Shown in pieces: positions 26,366 to 36,108 of a stretch of 64,000 nucleotides of DNA. This stretch comes from Ahrensia kielensis DSM 5890 (GTDB lineage: Bacteria; Pseudomonadota; Alphaproteobacteria; Rhizobiales; Rhizobiaceae): positions 434,001-498,000 of the forward strand of contig NZ_KB894529.1 of NCBI RefSeq assembly GCF_000374465.1, given 5' to 3'. A program made the position numbers and the translations under genes. A model generated the notes under the pieces. The model was not told the DNA's origin, made no database searches, and saw only the letters and a program-made list of their open reading frames with translations. The first letter of the stretch is position 1, and each line of letters begins with the position of its first letter.

Positions 26366-28492
26366 TCAGTCTTCGCTTTCTTCTTTTGGAAATTCTTTTC
26401 CAGTTTCTTGATCGACAACTTTCATGGAAAGGCGAACTTTACCACGGTCATCAAAGCCCATCAGTTTAACCCAAACTTTCTGGCCTTCTTTTACAACGTC
26501 CGCTGTTTTCGCAACACGCTCACTGGCAAGCTGAGAAATATGAACGAGACCGTCTTTAGGTCCAAAGAAGTTTACGAATGCGCCAAAGTCAGCAACCTTA
26601 ACGACTGTGCCTTCATAGATTTCGCCAACTTCCGGCTCAGCTGTGATTGAGTGAATCCACTTTTTCGCAGCTTCGATTTCTTTGCCAGATGAAGATGCGA
26701 TCTTCACAGTACCATCGTCTTCGATGTTGATTTTCGCGCCTGTTTTTTCAACGATTTCGCGGATAACTTTACCGCCTGCGCCGATAACATCACGGATTTT
26801 ATCAACTGGAACCTGCATCACTTCGATACGCGGTGCAAACTCACCAAGCTCACCGCGGCTCTCTGACAATGCATTTGCCATTTCACCGAGAATATGGATA
26901 CGGCCGCCTTTAGCCTGCTCCAATGCGATCTTCATGATGTCTTCAGTGATACCCTGAATTTTGATGTCCATCTGCAATGCAGTGATACCATTTTCAGAAC
27001 CAGCAACTTTAAAGTCCATATCGCCAAGGTGATCTTCATCGCCAAGGATATCGGAAAGAACAGCGAAATCATCGCCTTCTTTGATAAGGCCCATCGCGAT
27101 ACCAGCAACAGGTGCTTTGATCGGAACGCCAGCATCCATCATTGACAATGATGCACCACAAACGGAAGCCATAGAAGATGAACCGTTTGATTCAGTAATC
27201 TCTGAAACAACGCGGATAGTGTATGGGAAATCTTCCGGTGCTGGGAGCATCGGATGAACCGCGCGCCAAGCCAATTTGCCGTGACCAATTTCGCGGCGGC
27301 CCGGTGAGCCCATGCGGCCAGCTTCACCCACAGAATATGGTGGGAAGTTGTAGTGCAGCATAAAGCTTTCTTTGTACGTGCCTGTTAGCGAGTCGATGAA
27401 CTGCTCATCATCGCCAGTACCCAAAGTTGCAACAACCATTGCCTGTGTTTCACCACGGGTAAAGATTGCAGAACCGTGTGTACGCGGGAATACACCAACT
27501 TCAGAAACGATTGGGCGAACTGTTTCCAGATCACGGCCATCAATACGTTTCTTTGTTTTCAAAATGTCACCGCGAACAACATTCGCCTGCAATGATTTGA
27601 ATACAGCGCCGATTTGTTCAGGCGTATGTTCACCTTCACCATCTTCCGGCAACATTGCTTCTTTGACTTTAGCTTTCGCCGCATCAATAGCTTTGTAACG
27701 CTCTTGTTTGTCTGTGATTTTATATGCTGCAGACAGATCAGAAGCTGCAATCTTAGCCATTTCAGCTTCAAGTGCAGACAAATCTTCTGGCGTATAATCG
27801 CGTGGGTCTTTCGCAGCAACTTCAGCAAGTGAAATGATGGCTTTAATAACAGGCTGGAAGCCTCTGTGACCGAACATGACAGCGCCGAGCATTGTTTCTT
27901 CGTCTAGCTCTTTAGCTTCTGATTCAACCATCAAAACGGCGTCTTGTGTGCCAGCAACAACAAGGTCAAGATCGCTCTCTTCCATCTCGTCAATATGCGG
28001 GTTCAAAACATATTCGCCATTGATATAGCCAACTCGTGCAGCACCAAGTGGGCCCATGAATGGCACGCCAGAAATTGTTAGTGCGGCAGAGCCAGCGACC
28101 ATTGCAACCATATCTGGATCGTTTTCCAGATCGTGCTGAAGAACGGTCAAAACAACTTGTGTTTCGTTCTTATAGCCTTCCGCGAAAAGCGGACGGATTG
28201 GACGGTCGATTAGACGTGATGTTAGTGTTTCTTTTTCAGAAGGACGGCCTTCGCGCTTAAAGAAACCACCTGGAATCTTACCCGCAGCAAATGTCTTTTC
28301 CTGATAGTTTACTGTTAGCGGGAAAAAGTCTTGGCCTGGCTTAGCTGTTTTTGCAGATACAACTGTCGCAAGAACGACTGTTTCGCCGTATGTTGCCAAT
28401 ACTGCACCGTCAGCCTGACGGGCGATTTTACCTGTTTCGAGTGTTAGCGTGCGACCGCCCCACTCAACTTCCACCTTATGGTGATCGAACAT
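26366..28492 (-). CDS. pnp: Polyribonucleotide nucleotidyltransferase (PNPase)
   Basis: A 708-residue phosphorolytic 3'-5' exoribonuclease, trimer, part of the degradosome. Two RNase PH domains flank a helical domain. A KH domain ([23 protein letters not shown]) and an S1 domain ([20 protein letters not shown]) end the protein, followed by an acidic tail. Start at [13 protein letters not shown], with AAAGGAC upstream; the frame is open 7 codons further. It follows rpsO, as in most proteobacteria. Confidence 0.97.
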   Translation of the reverse strand: MFDHHKVEVEWGGRTLTLETGKIARQADGAVLATYGETVVLATVVSAKTAKPGQDFFPLTVNYQEKTFAAGKIPGGFFKREGRPSEKETLTSRLIDRPIRPLFAEGYKNETQVVLTVLQHDLENDPDMVAMVAGSAALTISGVPFMGPLGAARVGYINGEYVLNPHIDEMEESDLDLVVAGTQDAVLMVESEAKELDEETMLGAVMFGHRGFQPVIKAIISLAEVAAKDPRDYTPEDLSALEAEMAKIAASDLSAAYKITDKQERYKAIDAAKAKVKEAMLPEDGEGEHTPEQIGAVFKSLQANVVRGDILKTKKRIDGRDLETVRPIVSEVGVFPRTHGSAIFTRGETQAMVVATLGTGDDEQFIDSLTGTYKESFMLHYNFPPYSVGEAGRMGSPGRREIGHGKLAWRAVHPMLPAPEDFPYTIRVVSEITESNGSSSMASVCGASLSMMDAGVPIKAPVAGIAMGLIKEGDDFAVLSDILGDEDHLGDMDFKVAGSENGITALQMDIKIQGITEDIMKIALEQAKGGRIHILGEMANALSESRGELGEFAPRIEVMQVPVDKIRDVIGAGGKVIREIVEKTGAKINIEDDGTVKIASSSGKEIEAAKKWIHSITAEPEVGEIYEGTVVKVADFGAFVNFFGPKDGLVHISQLASERVAKTADVVKEGQKVWVKLMGFDDRGKVRLSMKVVDQETGKEFPKEESED

Positions 28493-28614
28493 GTCTTGTC
28501 CTTTCAAGTTCATGCATGCGCACTGCTACATTTAGCGTGCGCTTTTTCTTCATTATGAGCTTGGGCAAGACGACTGGGCACTTGAATACAAGTAACCGGC
28601 AATCCTGCCCCATA

Positions 28615-28644
28615 GAATATGTTCTTTCTTTCTCGAACATATTC
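28615..28644 (-). promoter_or_regulatory. Perfect 10-bp inverted repeat in the rpsO-pnp intergenic region
   Basis: GAATATGTTC and GAACATATTC flank a 10-nt loop. In E. coli an RNase III-cleaved hairpin in the same place underlies PNPase autoregulation. This stem is shorter, so the analogy is inference. Confidence 0.5.
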
Positions 28645-28681
28645 AAACCCGTTCTTCTTTCCAATGAAATCAAATTCACTG

Positions 28682-28708
28682 GAAAAAGAGCGGGCCAAAG
28701 CCCGCTCT
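28682..28708 (-). terminator. Intrinsic terminator of rpsO
   Basis: AGAGCGGGC/GCCCGCTCT with loop CAAA (plus-strand sense), followed by five T on the minus strand, 9 bases after the rpsO stop. Confidence 0.88.
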
Positions 28709-28716
28709 CAATTCAG

Positions 28717-28986
28717 TTAGCGACGTAGACCAAGCTCTGAAATGAGCTTTGAATAGCGTGCTTCGTCCTTGCGCTTCAAATAGTCTAGAAGACTACGGCG
28801 CGAAGAAACCATTTTCAAAAGTCCACGGCGGGAATGGTTATCCTTTTTGTGGTCTTTGAAGTGACCTGTGAGTGTGTTGATGCGGTCTGTAAGGATCGCT
28901 ACTTGCACTTCCGGTGAACCAGTATCGCCAGCTTTTGTGGCAAATTTCTGGATTAACTCAGCTTTACGCTCAGGTGTAATCGACAT
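28717..28986 (-). CDS. rpsO: 30S ribosomal protein S15
   Basis: An 89-residue protein that binds 16S rRNA helices 20-22. [16 protein letters not shown], then [18 protein letters not shown] and [21 protein letters not shown] are S15 hallmarks. The start has AAAGGA at good spacing; the frame is open 51 codons upstream, but that part is not S15. Its leader carries palindromes that may serve S15 autoregulation. Confidence 0.97.
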   Translation of the reverse strand: MSITPERKAELIQKFATKAGDTGSPEVQVAILTDRINTLTGHFKDHKKDNHSRRGLLKMVSSRRSLLDYLKRKDEARYSKLISELGLRR

Positions 28987-29131
28987 CGGATGTCCTTTCT
29001 TAAAATGAAGGGTTAATCGGTCGCCCAGACCGGGATGTCGTCCAGCAAGGGCCATATACTGCAAATATTTGCTGTATTGCGCTGCACATAGTCTATTTTG
29101 GCATGAAATGAAAGAGGGAGCTTTGTTTAAA

Positions 29132-29599
29132 CTAAGCAAGCGCCAATGTCATAAAATAGCTGTGCGGATCCGGACCATAATCCGCAAATGGGCCAGAGGC
29201 GGTAAACCCAAAGCGTTCATAGAGCTTTTGTGCGGGCATAAAGTGCTCTGTTTTTCCCGTTTCTAAACTCAAACGTTCCAAACCGCGTTCACGCGCTTCA
29301 TCAATGAGATGTTTAACCAGATGATAAGCGATGCGCTTTCCGCGGTGTTTTTCCAGTGTGTGCATGGATTTAATCTCACCCAAGCCATTGCCGTGATCCT
29401 TGAGCGCAACACACCCAACCAGTTCACCATCTAAATATGCAGACCAAAAGCTTATTTCAGGGACACGAAGCGCATCTATATCCAGCGCAAAAACGCTTTC
29501 AGCCGGTGTAATCGCAAACATATGGTCGAGATGCCGCTGCAGGAGAGCGGCAATCTCTGATCCCATAAGATCATCATCTTTGATCGTTAGTGTGGTCAT
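29132..29599 (-). CDS. GNAT-family N-acetyltransferase
   Basis: A 155-residue acetyl-CoA-dependent transferase. [35 protein letters not shown] covers the central strand and the acetyl-CoA loop (Q/RxxGxG/A, here HRGKRIA). Later ERLSLETG and [13 protein letters not shown] complete the fold. The substrate is unknown. It begins one base after the stop of the aldehyde dehydrogenase gene, so the pair is probably co-translated. Together they interrupt the truB-rpsO linkage common in relatives. Confidence 0.82.
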   Translation of the reverse strand: MTTLTIKDDDLMGSEIAALLQRHLDHMFAITPAESVFALDIDALRVPEISFWSAYLDGELVGCVALKDHGNGLGEIKSMHTLEKHRGKRIAYHLVKHLIDEARERGLERLSLETGKTEHFMPAQKLYERFGFTASGPFADYGPDPHSYFMTLALA

Positions 29600-29600
29600 T

Positions 29601-31025
29601 TTATTGCGAAAGAATTTTCACTTCCGTGAAATCTTCTAATCCCCAAGCGCCGCCCTCGCGGCCATTACCAGACTGTTTATAGCCACCAAAAGGATGGCCC
29701 ATGCCAAGCCCTTTACGGTTCACACGCACCATACCAGCACGCAGGCGGCGTCCAACGCGATCACCTTTTTCTTTGTCATCCGTGCTCAAATAAGCAGCCA
29801 AACCGTATGGGGTATCATTACCGAGGCGCACAGCCTCATCTTCTGAACCGTCAAACGCAATCATGGATAGAACCGGACCAAAAATCTCTTCTTTGTAGAT
29901 CGTCATATCCGGCGTTACGTCTGCAAATACGGTCGGACGGACAAAATATCCGCGATTAAAGCCTTCAGGACGACCCAAGCCGCCCGTCACGAGCCGCGCA
30001 CCTTCTTTGATCCCGACTTCAATCAGCGCCTGAACCTTGTCATATTGCATCTGACTGACAAGCGGGCCGATGTGGCTGCCCTTTTCTCTTGGATTGCCTA
30101 CTTTCACGTTTTCAGCAGCAATTTTGGCGATAGATACCGCCTGCTCATATACGCTTTCTTCAACCAGCATACGCGTTGGCGAATTACATGACTGACCAGT
30201 ATTTTCCATGCAATGCTCAACGCCGCCGGTTACCATTTTCTCCAGATCGCAATCGGCAAAAATGATATTCGGTGATTTGCCGCCAAGTTCAAGCGTTACA
30301 CGCTTAACCGTATCAGCCGCCCCTTTCGTGACAAGCGCTCCGGCGCGTGTTGAACCGGTAAAGCTCATCATATCAATATCTGGATGCGATGACATGGCTT
30401 CGCCAACGCCTGCGCCATCACCATTTACAAGGTTAAAGACACCTTTGGGAAAGCCTGCCTGATCAACAAATTCAGCAAAGAGCATGGCAGATAGTGGTGC
30501 TATTTCCGAAGGCTTAAGAACGCATGTGCATCCCGTCGCAAGCGCCGGAATAACCTTTAATGTGATTTGATTGATTGGCCAGTTCCAAGGCGTGATGAGA
30601 CCGCAGACACCGATAGGCTCGCGTATAATTGTCTGCCCGTCTTGGAATGGTTTTTCCCATTCGAAATTATCCAGCGCTTTGAGGAAGCCTTTTAGATGCC
30701 AAGCCCCTACACCTGCCTGATCATTTGCGGCAAGGTCAATCGGCGCGCCCATCTCTAGGCTGATGGCTTCGCCCAACTCGCTCAAGCGCTCTTTCATGAT
30801 TTCGCCAAGCTTGACGATAAGTGCGCGGCGCTCATTAACGGGTGTTGCCGCCCAGCTATCAAAGCTATCTTTTGCAGCTTTTACCGCTAAATCGAGATCA
30901 GCTTTCGCTCCCAAAGAGATAATCGCGCACGCTTCTTCCGTCGCAGGATCAATCACTTCCAAATCATTTTCAACGAGCGGTTTTACCCAGCTGCCATTGA
31001 TATAAAAATTGCGCTTGTCGATCAT
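29601..31025 (-). CDS. NAD(P)-dependent aldehyde dehydrogenase
   Basis: About 474 residues. The catalytic Cys is in NTGQSCNSPTRMLVEE, the general base Glu in VTLELGGKSPN, the cofactor motif in MSFTGSTRAG, and WNWPINQI marks the substrate channel. The ATG at 31025 has GGAG six bases upstream; ATG 31037 is an alternative. Substrate unknown. Lies between truB and a GNAT gene on the same strand. Confidence 0.9.
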   Translation of the reverse strand: MIDKRNFYINGSWVKPLVENDLEVIDPATEEACAIISLGAKADLDLAVKAAKDSFDSWAATPVNERRALIVKLGEIMKERLSELGEAISLEMGAPIDLAANDQAGVGAWHLKGFLKALDNFEWEKPFQDGQTIIREPIGVCGLITPWNWPINQITLKVIPALATGCTCVLKPSEIAPLSAMLFAEFVDQAGFPKGVFNLVNGDGAGVGEAMSSHPDIDMMSFTGSTRAGALVTKGAADTVKRVTLELGGKSPNIIFADCDLEKMVTGGVEHCMENTGQSCNSPTRMLVEESVYEQAVSIAKIAAENVKVGNPREKGSHIGPLVSQMQYDKVQALIEVGIKEGARLVTGGLGRPEGFNRGYFVRPTVFADVTPDMTIYKEEIFGPVLSMIAFDGSEDEAVRLGNDTPYGLAAYLSTDDKEKGDRVGRRLRAGMVRVNRKGLGMGHPFGGYKQSGNGREGGAWGLEDFTEVKILSQ

Positions 31026-31088
31026 TTTGGGCTCCATGTCTTGAAGCCCTAATGTAGGTTAAACGACGCTAAACAAAAAGCCCTATGA

Positions 31089-32027
31089 TCAAAGATTAAA
31101 TACGCGCTTGGGCTGAAATGTACCTTTACCAATCTCACCAATAGCCAGCAGTTTTCCTTTGATGAAAGCACATGCCTCATCTTCTGCAATTGGCGCATCC
31201 CGGCCAATCAACAAAGCAGGATTACCCATACGAATACGCTGGGCCTGTTCATCAGAAAGCTCAACGCGCGGCAAACCACCCATCGCTTCGCCTGTATCGA
31301 GGAGCAACGCATCAAGCGCGCTATAATCGACCGCTTCGTCATCACTTGTTTCTGGCTTTGCAGCTTCCAAATCAGAGAGCGACACAAGATCAGCTTCGTC
31401 AAATGGCTCAACAAGTGTGCGGCGCAGCTCGGTTACATGGCCATAACAGCCAAGCTCAATACCCATATCACGCGCCAATGAGCGCACATAAGTGCCCTTG
31501 CCGCATTCAACTTCGAAAGTGGTTTCATCCGCTGCGTGTTCAGTGATCTTGATCTCATCAATTTCAACTTCACGGGCTTTAATGTCCACCTGCTCACCAC
31601 CGCGAGCAAGATCATAAGCGCGTGCACCATCAATTTTGATGGCCGAAAACTGCGGTGGTATCTGGCTAATCACACCTGTGTAATTGGCAAGAATGGCTTC
31701 TATTTCAGCTCGTTCTGGCCGCTTTTCCGAGGTCTTGATTTGTTCGCCTTCAAGGTCGTCCGTCGATGTTTGCGCGCCCCATGCAACTTTGAACCGATAT
31801 GCTTTGGTTCCGTCTGTTACATAGGGCATCGTTTTGGTTGCTTCGCCCAATGCGATTGGCAAAACCCCCGTCGCAAGCGGGTCCAGTGTGCCACCATGGC
31901 CTGCCTTTTGCGCACCAAACAACCATTTGATTTTACCAACAGCTTCTGTTGACCCCATTTCCAGCGGCTTGTCTAAAATAATCCAGCCGGAGACTGGACG
32001 GCCTTTTTTCTTGCGTTGACGTGCCAT
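31089..32027 (-). CDS. truB: tRNA pseudouridine-55 synthase
   Basis: A 312-residue enzyme that makes pseudouridine 55 in the T loop of tRNAs. The catalytic Asp 49 lies in [33 protein letters not shown] and [12 protein letters not shown] are further TruB motifs, and the C-terminus resembles the PUA-like extension. Its ATG overlaps the rbfA stop (TAATG). Confidence 0.95.
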   Translation of the reverse strand: MARQRKKKGRPVSGWIILDKPLEMGSTEAVGKIKWLFGAQKAGHGGTLDPLATGVLPIALGEATKTMPYVTDGTKAYRFKVAWGAQTSTDDLEGEQIKTSEKRPERAEIEAILANYTGVISQIPPQFSAIKIDGARAYDLARGGEQVDIKAREVEIDEIKITEHAADETTFEVECGKGTYVRSLARDMGIELGCYGHVTELRRTLVEPFDEADLVSLSDLEAAKPETSDDEAVDYSALDALLLDTGEAMGGLPRVELSDEQAQRIRMGNPALLIGRDAPIAEDEACAFIKGKLLAIGEIGKGTFQPKRVFNL

Positions 32028-32425
32028 TAGTCTTCGCCCTCATCGTCATTAAGATCGCGTGCAACTTCTGGGCTTTTCAGCAAGGCATCAATTTTCGAGA
32101 AATTGTCAAAACTCGTATCGGGCCTAAAACGAAATGACGGCATATATTTCATTTCACGCAATTGCGGGCTAACACGGCCGCGTATAAATTTTGCATTTGC
32201 TGCGAGCGCCTTAACAATGGGCTGCATATCCTGCTGGCCAAATGCCGTAATAAAAGCTGTTGCAATTTTCAAATCCGATGACATGCGCACTTCAGTAATG
32301 GATAGAACCACGCCATCAAGGGCTGGATCTTGCAGATCGCCGCGCTGAATAAGCTGCGTTAATGCATGGCGTACATTTTCCGCAACACGTAGCTGGCGCT
32401 GATTTGGTTCGTTTGTTTTACTCAT
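32027..32425 (-). CDS. rbfA: Ribosome-binding factor A
   Basis: A 132-residue KH-like factor for late 30S maturation and cold adaptation. [21 protein letters not shown] and [17 protein letters not shown] fit the family. It has no good ribosome binding site of its own; its ATG overlaps the TGA of a 57-codon ORF, suggesting coupled translation. It overlaps truB by one base. Confidence 0.93.
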   Translation of the reverse strand: MSKTNEPNQRQLRVAENVRHALTQLIQRGDLQDPALDGVVLSITEVRMSSDLKIATAFITAFGQQDMQPIVKALAANAKFIRGRVSPQLREMKYMPSFRFRPDTSFDNFSKIDALLKSPEVARDLNDDEGED

Positions 32426-32595
32426 AGGTTATTTGCGCTCTTCCATTGATAATGAGAACATAGCTTGAGGTTGAGTTTTGAAATTCGTATTTCGGCAGCG
32501 TTTGCTACGCCCGTTAAAAAACGTGAAGCATAGCCAAGCTTTGTCTTGCTGGGCGCTTTATGTGCCGTGGTATTATGCTTGAATTCAAGCGTCAT
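32422..32595 (-). CDS. Small basic ORF coupled to rbfA, unrecognised
   Basis: A 57-residue ORF between infB and rbfA. It starts [15 protein letters not shown] with GGGGAG four bases before the ATG, and its TGA overlaps the rbfA ATG (ATGA). It is rich in Lys, Asn and His, with no transmembrane helix. Other bacteria carry YlxP at this spot, but this is shorter and does not resemble it. It may be a genuine small protein or an ORF whose translation delivers ribosomes to rbfA. No family recognised. Confidence 0.45.
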   Translation of the reverse strand: MTLEFKHNTTAHKAPSKTKLGYASRFLTGVANAAEIRISKLNLKLCSHYQWKSANNL

Positions 32596-32606
32596 ATTGC
32601 TCCCCT

Positions 32607-32631
32607 ACCGGACGGGATTGGACCGTCCGGT
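32607..32631 (-). repeat. Perfect 9-bp inverted repeat after infB
   Basis: ACCGGACGG and CCGTCCGGT flank a 7-nt loop, 11 bases after the infB stop and just before the small ORF's ribosome binding site. There is no T run, so RNA processing or stabilisation is more likely than termination. Confidence 0.5.
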
Positions 32632-32642
32632 GTGAGTTTTAA

Positions 32643-35423
32643 TTAAGCTTCAAGCTTACGTGCGATCTCTTCGACACGGAAACATTCAACAACATCGCCT
32701 TCGCGAATGTCTTCGTAGTTTTCAAATGCCATACCGCATTCTTGACCAGAAGGCACTTCAGCAACTTCGTCTTTGAAGCGTTTGAGTGTTTTCAGTTTAC
32801 CTTCATGGATAACAACGTTGTCACGGATAAGGCGAACACCAGCACCGCGCTCAACTTTACCTTCAGTGACACGACAACCAGCAATTTTGCCGACTTTCGT
32901 GATGTTGAAGATTTCGAGCATTTCCGCGTTACCAAGGAATGTTTCACGGCGTTCTGGAGATAGAAGACCTTCCATCGCAGCTCTTACATCATCAAGTAGG
33001 TTATAGATGATGTTGTAGTAGCGGATTTCTACGCCAGCTGCTTCCGCAGCCTCACGTGCCTGTTTATTGGCACGAACGTTGAAGCCCATGATTGCAGCGC
33101 CTGTAGATTCTGCAAGCGACACATCGGTTTCTGTAATACCGCCGGCACCCGAATGGATGACACGTGCGATCACTTCTTCCGTGCTCATTTTATCAAGCGC
33201 ACCATTAATGGCTTCTACAGAACCCTGTACATCACCTTTAATAAGAAGTGGGAATTCTGCACGATCCTTATCGGCAGCCAAAGCCATCATCTGTTCAAGT
33301 GAGCCACGCGCACCTGTTTGACGCGCAACAGCTTTCTCACGGTCTAAACGTTGACGGTAATCTGTGATTTCACGTGCCCGCGCTTCGCTATCAACAACCG
33401 CCATACGGTCACCAGCTTGCGGCGTGCCGCTAAGGCCAAGAATTTCGACCGGCATTGATGGCAGACCTGCTGCAATCTGTTCGCCTTGATCGTTGATCAA
33501 TGCACGAACCTTACCCCACTGCGAACCAGCAACAATGATGTCGCCTGTTTTCAATGTACCCGTTTGGATGAGTACGGTTGCAACAGCACCGCGTCCCTTA
33601 TCCAATTTGGCTTCAACAACTGTGCCCTCTGCAGAACGGTTCGGGTTGGCTTTCAACTCAAGAACTTCAGACTGCAACAAAATCGCTTCCAAAAGGCCGT
33701 CCAAGTTTGTGCCCTTAAGAGCCGAAACTTCAACTTCCTGCGTGTCACCACCCATCGATTCTACAAACACTTCATGCTGCAAGAGCTCTGTGCGAACTTT
33801 TTGCGGATCAGCAGATGGTTTGTCGATTTTGTTGATTGCGACGATCATCGGAACGCCTGACGCTTTGATATGAGCAATAGACTCAATCGTTTGCGGCATC
33901 ACCGAATCATCAGCTGCAACCACGAGGATCGCAATATCTGTAGCCTGCGCACCACGGGCACGCATTGCAGTAAACGCAGCGTGGCCAGGTGTATCAAGGA
34001 ATGTGATCTTTTGACCGTTTTGCTCAACCTGGTAGGCACCAATGTGCTGTGTGATACCGCCGGCTTCGCCTGCAGTTACACGCGCATTACGAATAGCATC
34101 GAGCAATGATGTCTTACCGTGGTCAACATGGCCCATAATAGTGACAACCGGTGCACGGGTTTCAAGATCTTCGACCTTGTCCTGAACGTCAAAGATACCT
34201 TCTTCAACGTCCGCTTCGGTAACACGCTTAACAGTGTGGCCAAATTCTTCAGCAATCAATTGCGCCAAGTCAGCATCAATCAAATCGCCTGGCTTCATCA
34301 TCTGTCCCTCTTTCATGAGGTACTTGACGACATCAACCGAACGCTCTGCCATACGCTGAGCTAGTTCCTGAATAGTGATTGTTTCAGGTAGCTGCACTTC
34401 ACGCGCTACTTTCTCGCGCGGGCCAGATTGACCGCTTTGCGCGCGCTTGATTTTCTCTTGGCGACGACGCATCGCTGCCATTGAACGTGATCGGCCTTCG
34501 CCATCACCTGTCGCATTGGCGAGCGTTAGCTTACCACGACGACGCTGATCTGTGCCGCGTGTATTACGCGCTGGTTTAGCATCTTCTTTTTCAGGGCGAC
34601 GCACTGGCGTTGGCATAGCGCTACCACGTTTGCTTTCGCTACGTGCAGCAGCTGCTTCCGCATCAGCTGGAGACATTTGTGCCGCTTTGGCCGCTTTTTC
34701 TTCAGCGCGCACTTTTTCTTCAGCGCGGCGCTGTTCATCAGCTGCGCGTTTTGCAGCTTCTTCGTCCTGCTTACGGCGGAAATCTTCTTCTGCCGCACGT
34801 CGGCGTGTCATTTCAGCCGCGCGTGCCTCATCTTCAGCAGCACGTTCTTTTGCACTTTCGAGCGCACGCATACGAGCGTCCATCTCATTCTTTGATAGAT
34901 TGCGGCCACGTGCTTTATTGACAACAGGTTTCGCAGCCTTTGGCGCTGGCGCTCTAGCAGGTATTTGTACCGGCGGCGTCGTCGGCTTTACAGGCTCTTT
35001 AGCTTCAACAGGCGCCGATTTTTCTTCTGGCACCTCTTTAACAGGAGCAACCTCTTTAACTGATGCAACCTCAGGTTCCTGCGGTGCAACAACTTCTTCC
35101 GCAGCAGGTGCCGTCTCTTCAACAACAGCTGGGGTCTCGCGCACCACTTTACCTGGCGGCGGCGGTGTTTCCACACGTGTTTCCGTTTCTTTAATGCGGG
35201 CTGCAACAGCCGCTGCTGCCGCTGCCATCGCATCGGCTTCAGCTTTAGCCTGAGCCGCTTTTTCTTTAGGCGTTAGAAACTTGCGTTTGCGCGTTTCAAC
35301 CACAACCTGCTTAGAGCGGCCATGGCTCAAATTTTGACGCACAGTACCTGAACCACTACCCTTTAAAGAGAGAGTGCGCCCAGAGCCGCCTTTTTTATTG
35401 TCGTCAGAATTCATATCGCTCAT
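32643..35423 (-). CDS. infB: Translation initiation factor IF-2
   Basis: A 926-residue GTPase that delivers initiator tRNA to the 30S subunit. The first about 330 residues are charged, Ala/Glu/Arg/Lys-rich low complexity with coiled-coil tendency, as in long alphaproteobacterial IF-2. An IF2-N domain ([22 protein letters not shown]) follows. The G domain has GHVDHGKT (about residue 430), DTPGHAAF and NKID, then the C-terminal tRNA-binding domains. Its ATG overlaps the end of ylxR (ATGA). Confidence 0.97.
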   Translation of the reverse strand: MSDMNSDDNKKGGSGRTLSLKGSGSGTVRQNLSHGRSKQVVVETRKRKFLTPKEKAAQAKAEADAMAAAAAAVAARIKETETRVETPPPPGKVVRETPAVVEETAPAAEEVVAPQEPEVASVKEVAPVKEVPEEKSAPVEAKEPVKPTTPPVQIPARAPAPKAAKPVVNKARGRNLSKNEMDARMRALESAKERAAEDEARAAEMTRRRAAEEDFRRKQDEEAAKRAADEQRRAEEKVRAEEKAAKAAQMSPADAEAAAARSESKRGSAMPTPVRRPEKEDAKPARNTRGTDQRRRGKLTLANATGDGEGRSRSMAAMRRRQEKIKRAQSGQSGPREKVAREVQLPETITIQELAQRMAERSVDVVKYLMKEGQMMKPGDLIDADLAQLIAEEFGHTVKRVTEADVEEGIFDVQDKVEDLETRAPVVTIMGHVDHGKTSLLDAIRNARVTAGEAGGITQHIGAYQVEQNGQKITFLDTPGHAAFTAMRARGAQATDIAILVVAADDSVMPQTIESIAHIKASGVPMIVAINKIDKPSADPQKVRTELLQHEVFVESMGGDTQEVEVSALKGTNLDGLLEAILLQSEVLELKANPNRSAEGTVVEAKLDKGRGAVATVLIQTGTLKTGDIIVAGSQWGKVRALINDQGEQIAAGLPSMPVEILGLSGTPQAGDRMAVVDSEARAREITDYRQRLDREKAVARQTGARGSLEQMMALAADKDRAEFPLLIKGDVQGSVEAINGALDKMSTEEVIARVIHSGAGGITETDVSLAESTGAAIMGFNVRANKQAREAAEAAGVEIRYYNIIYNLLDDVRAAMEGLLSPERRETFLGNAEMLEIFNITKVGKIAGCRVTEGKVERGAGVRLIRDNVVIHEGKLKTLKRFKDEVAEVPSGQECGMAFENYEDIREGDVVECFRVEEIARKLEA

Positions 35424-36091
35424 TCTTCGTCCGTTTCTTCCTCATCCCAGAAGCTTTGTCCTTCTGGCATGTCATGTTCATCTGCTATCTGCCGATACAT
35501 TTTCAGCGCATTAAGTCTTTTCAGCGCTGCTGCACCCGGTCCAGCATTCATTATTGCGGCATGTATCACATTTCCGCCGCCAAAAGCCAAATCCATTTCG
35601 TCACGTCCAAATAAAGTAAACGACTCTATTCTTGGACCACCCAGATGCACTGTTGCGCGTCTGGCTTGCGTTATCTTTCTTACGCCGTCCGGCGCTGCCG
35701 CCGTAGAGTGCAAAACTGCCAATGCTTTGCCTGCACGAACCGCTTTGTCGACCTGCGCCGAACCGAAAATTGCTGCTCCAGCCTTTCGTGCCAAACCCAA
35801 GCTACCAAGGGCAGCGCGCTGAAGCAGTTGATCAACCAGATCGGGCAAATCGGCGTGCGCGGCAACATTTTGTTTAAACCCACGCGCAAATAGCCCTTTA
35901 GCAACGGCCTTCTCTATATATGTGCGCTCAGCACGCACCCAACAACCACGACCAGGTAAATTTCGCTTTAAATCAGGCACAACCTGATCACCTGGCCCAA
36001 TGACAAACCGCATCAAAACGTCCGCGTCACCACTTTCACCTGTGACAATACATTTGCGGTCATTCATATCAGATGCATTGCCCTTGGTCAT
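35420..36091 (-). CDS. YlxR-type RNA-binding protein fused to an L7Ae-like domain
   Basis: About 223 residues. Residues about 10-90 are a YlxR (DUF448) domain with [17 protein letters not shown] and [12 protein letters not shown]. Residues about 95-190 resemble an L7Ae/L30e fold ([32 protein letters not shown]). The tail is acidic. YlxR genes sit between nusA and infB widely and bind RNA. Start uncertain: GTG 36100 and ATG 36091 both lack a clear binding site. Overlaps infB by 4 bases. Confidence 0.88.
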   Translation of the reverse strand: MTKGNASDMNDRKCIVTGESGDADVLMRFVIGPGDQVVPDLKRNLPGRGCWVRAERTYIEKAVAKGLFARGFKQNVAAHADLPDLVDQLLQRAALGSLGLARKAGAAIFGSAQVDKAVRAGKALAVLHSTAAAPDGVRKITQARRATVHLGGPRIESFTLFGRDEMDLAFGGGNVIHAAIMNAGPGAAALKRLNALKMYRQIADEHDMPEGQSFWDEEETDEE

Positions 36092-36108
36092 AATTGTCAC
36101 GCAAATCG

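Noticed and set aside
28987-29139. 51-codon N-terminal extension of S15
   Set aside because: The added residues do not resemble S15, and a good ribosome binding site lies just before the canonical MSITPERK start.
34552-35253. 233-codon plus-strand ORF opposite infB
   Set aside because: It is antisense to the charged repetitive N-terminus of IF-2; Ser/Ala-rich composition is a by-product.
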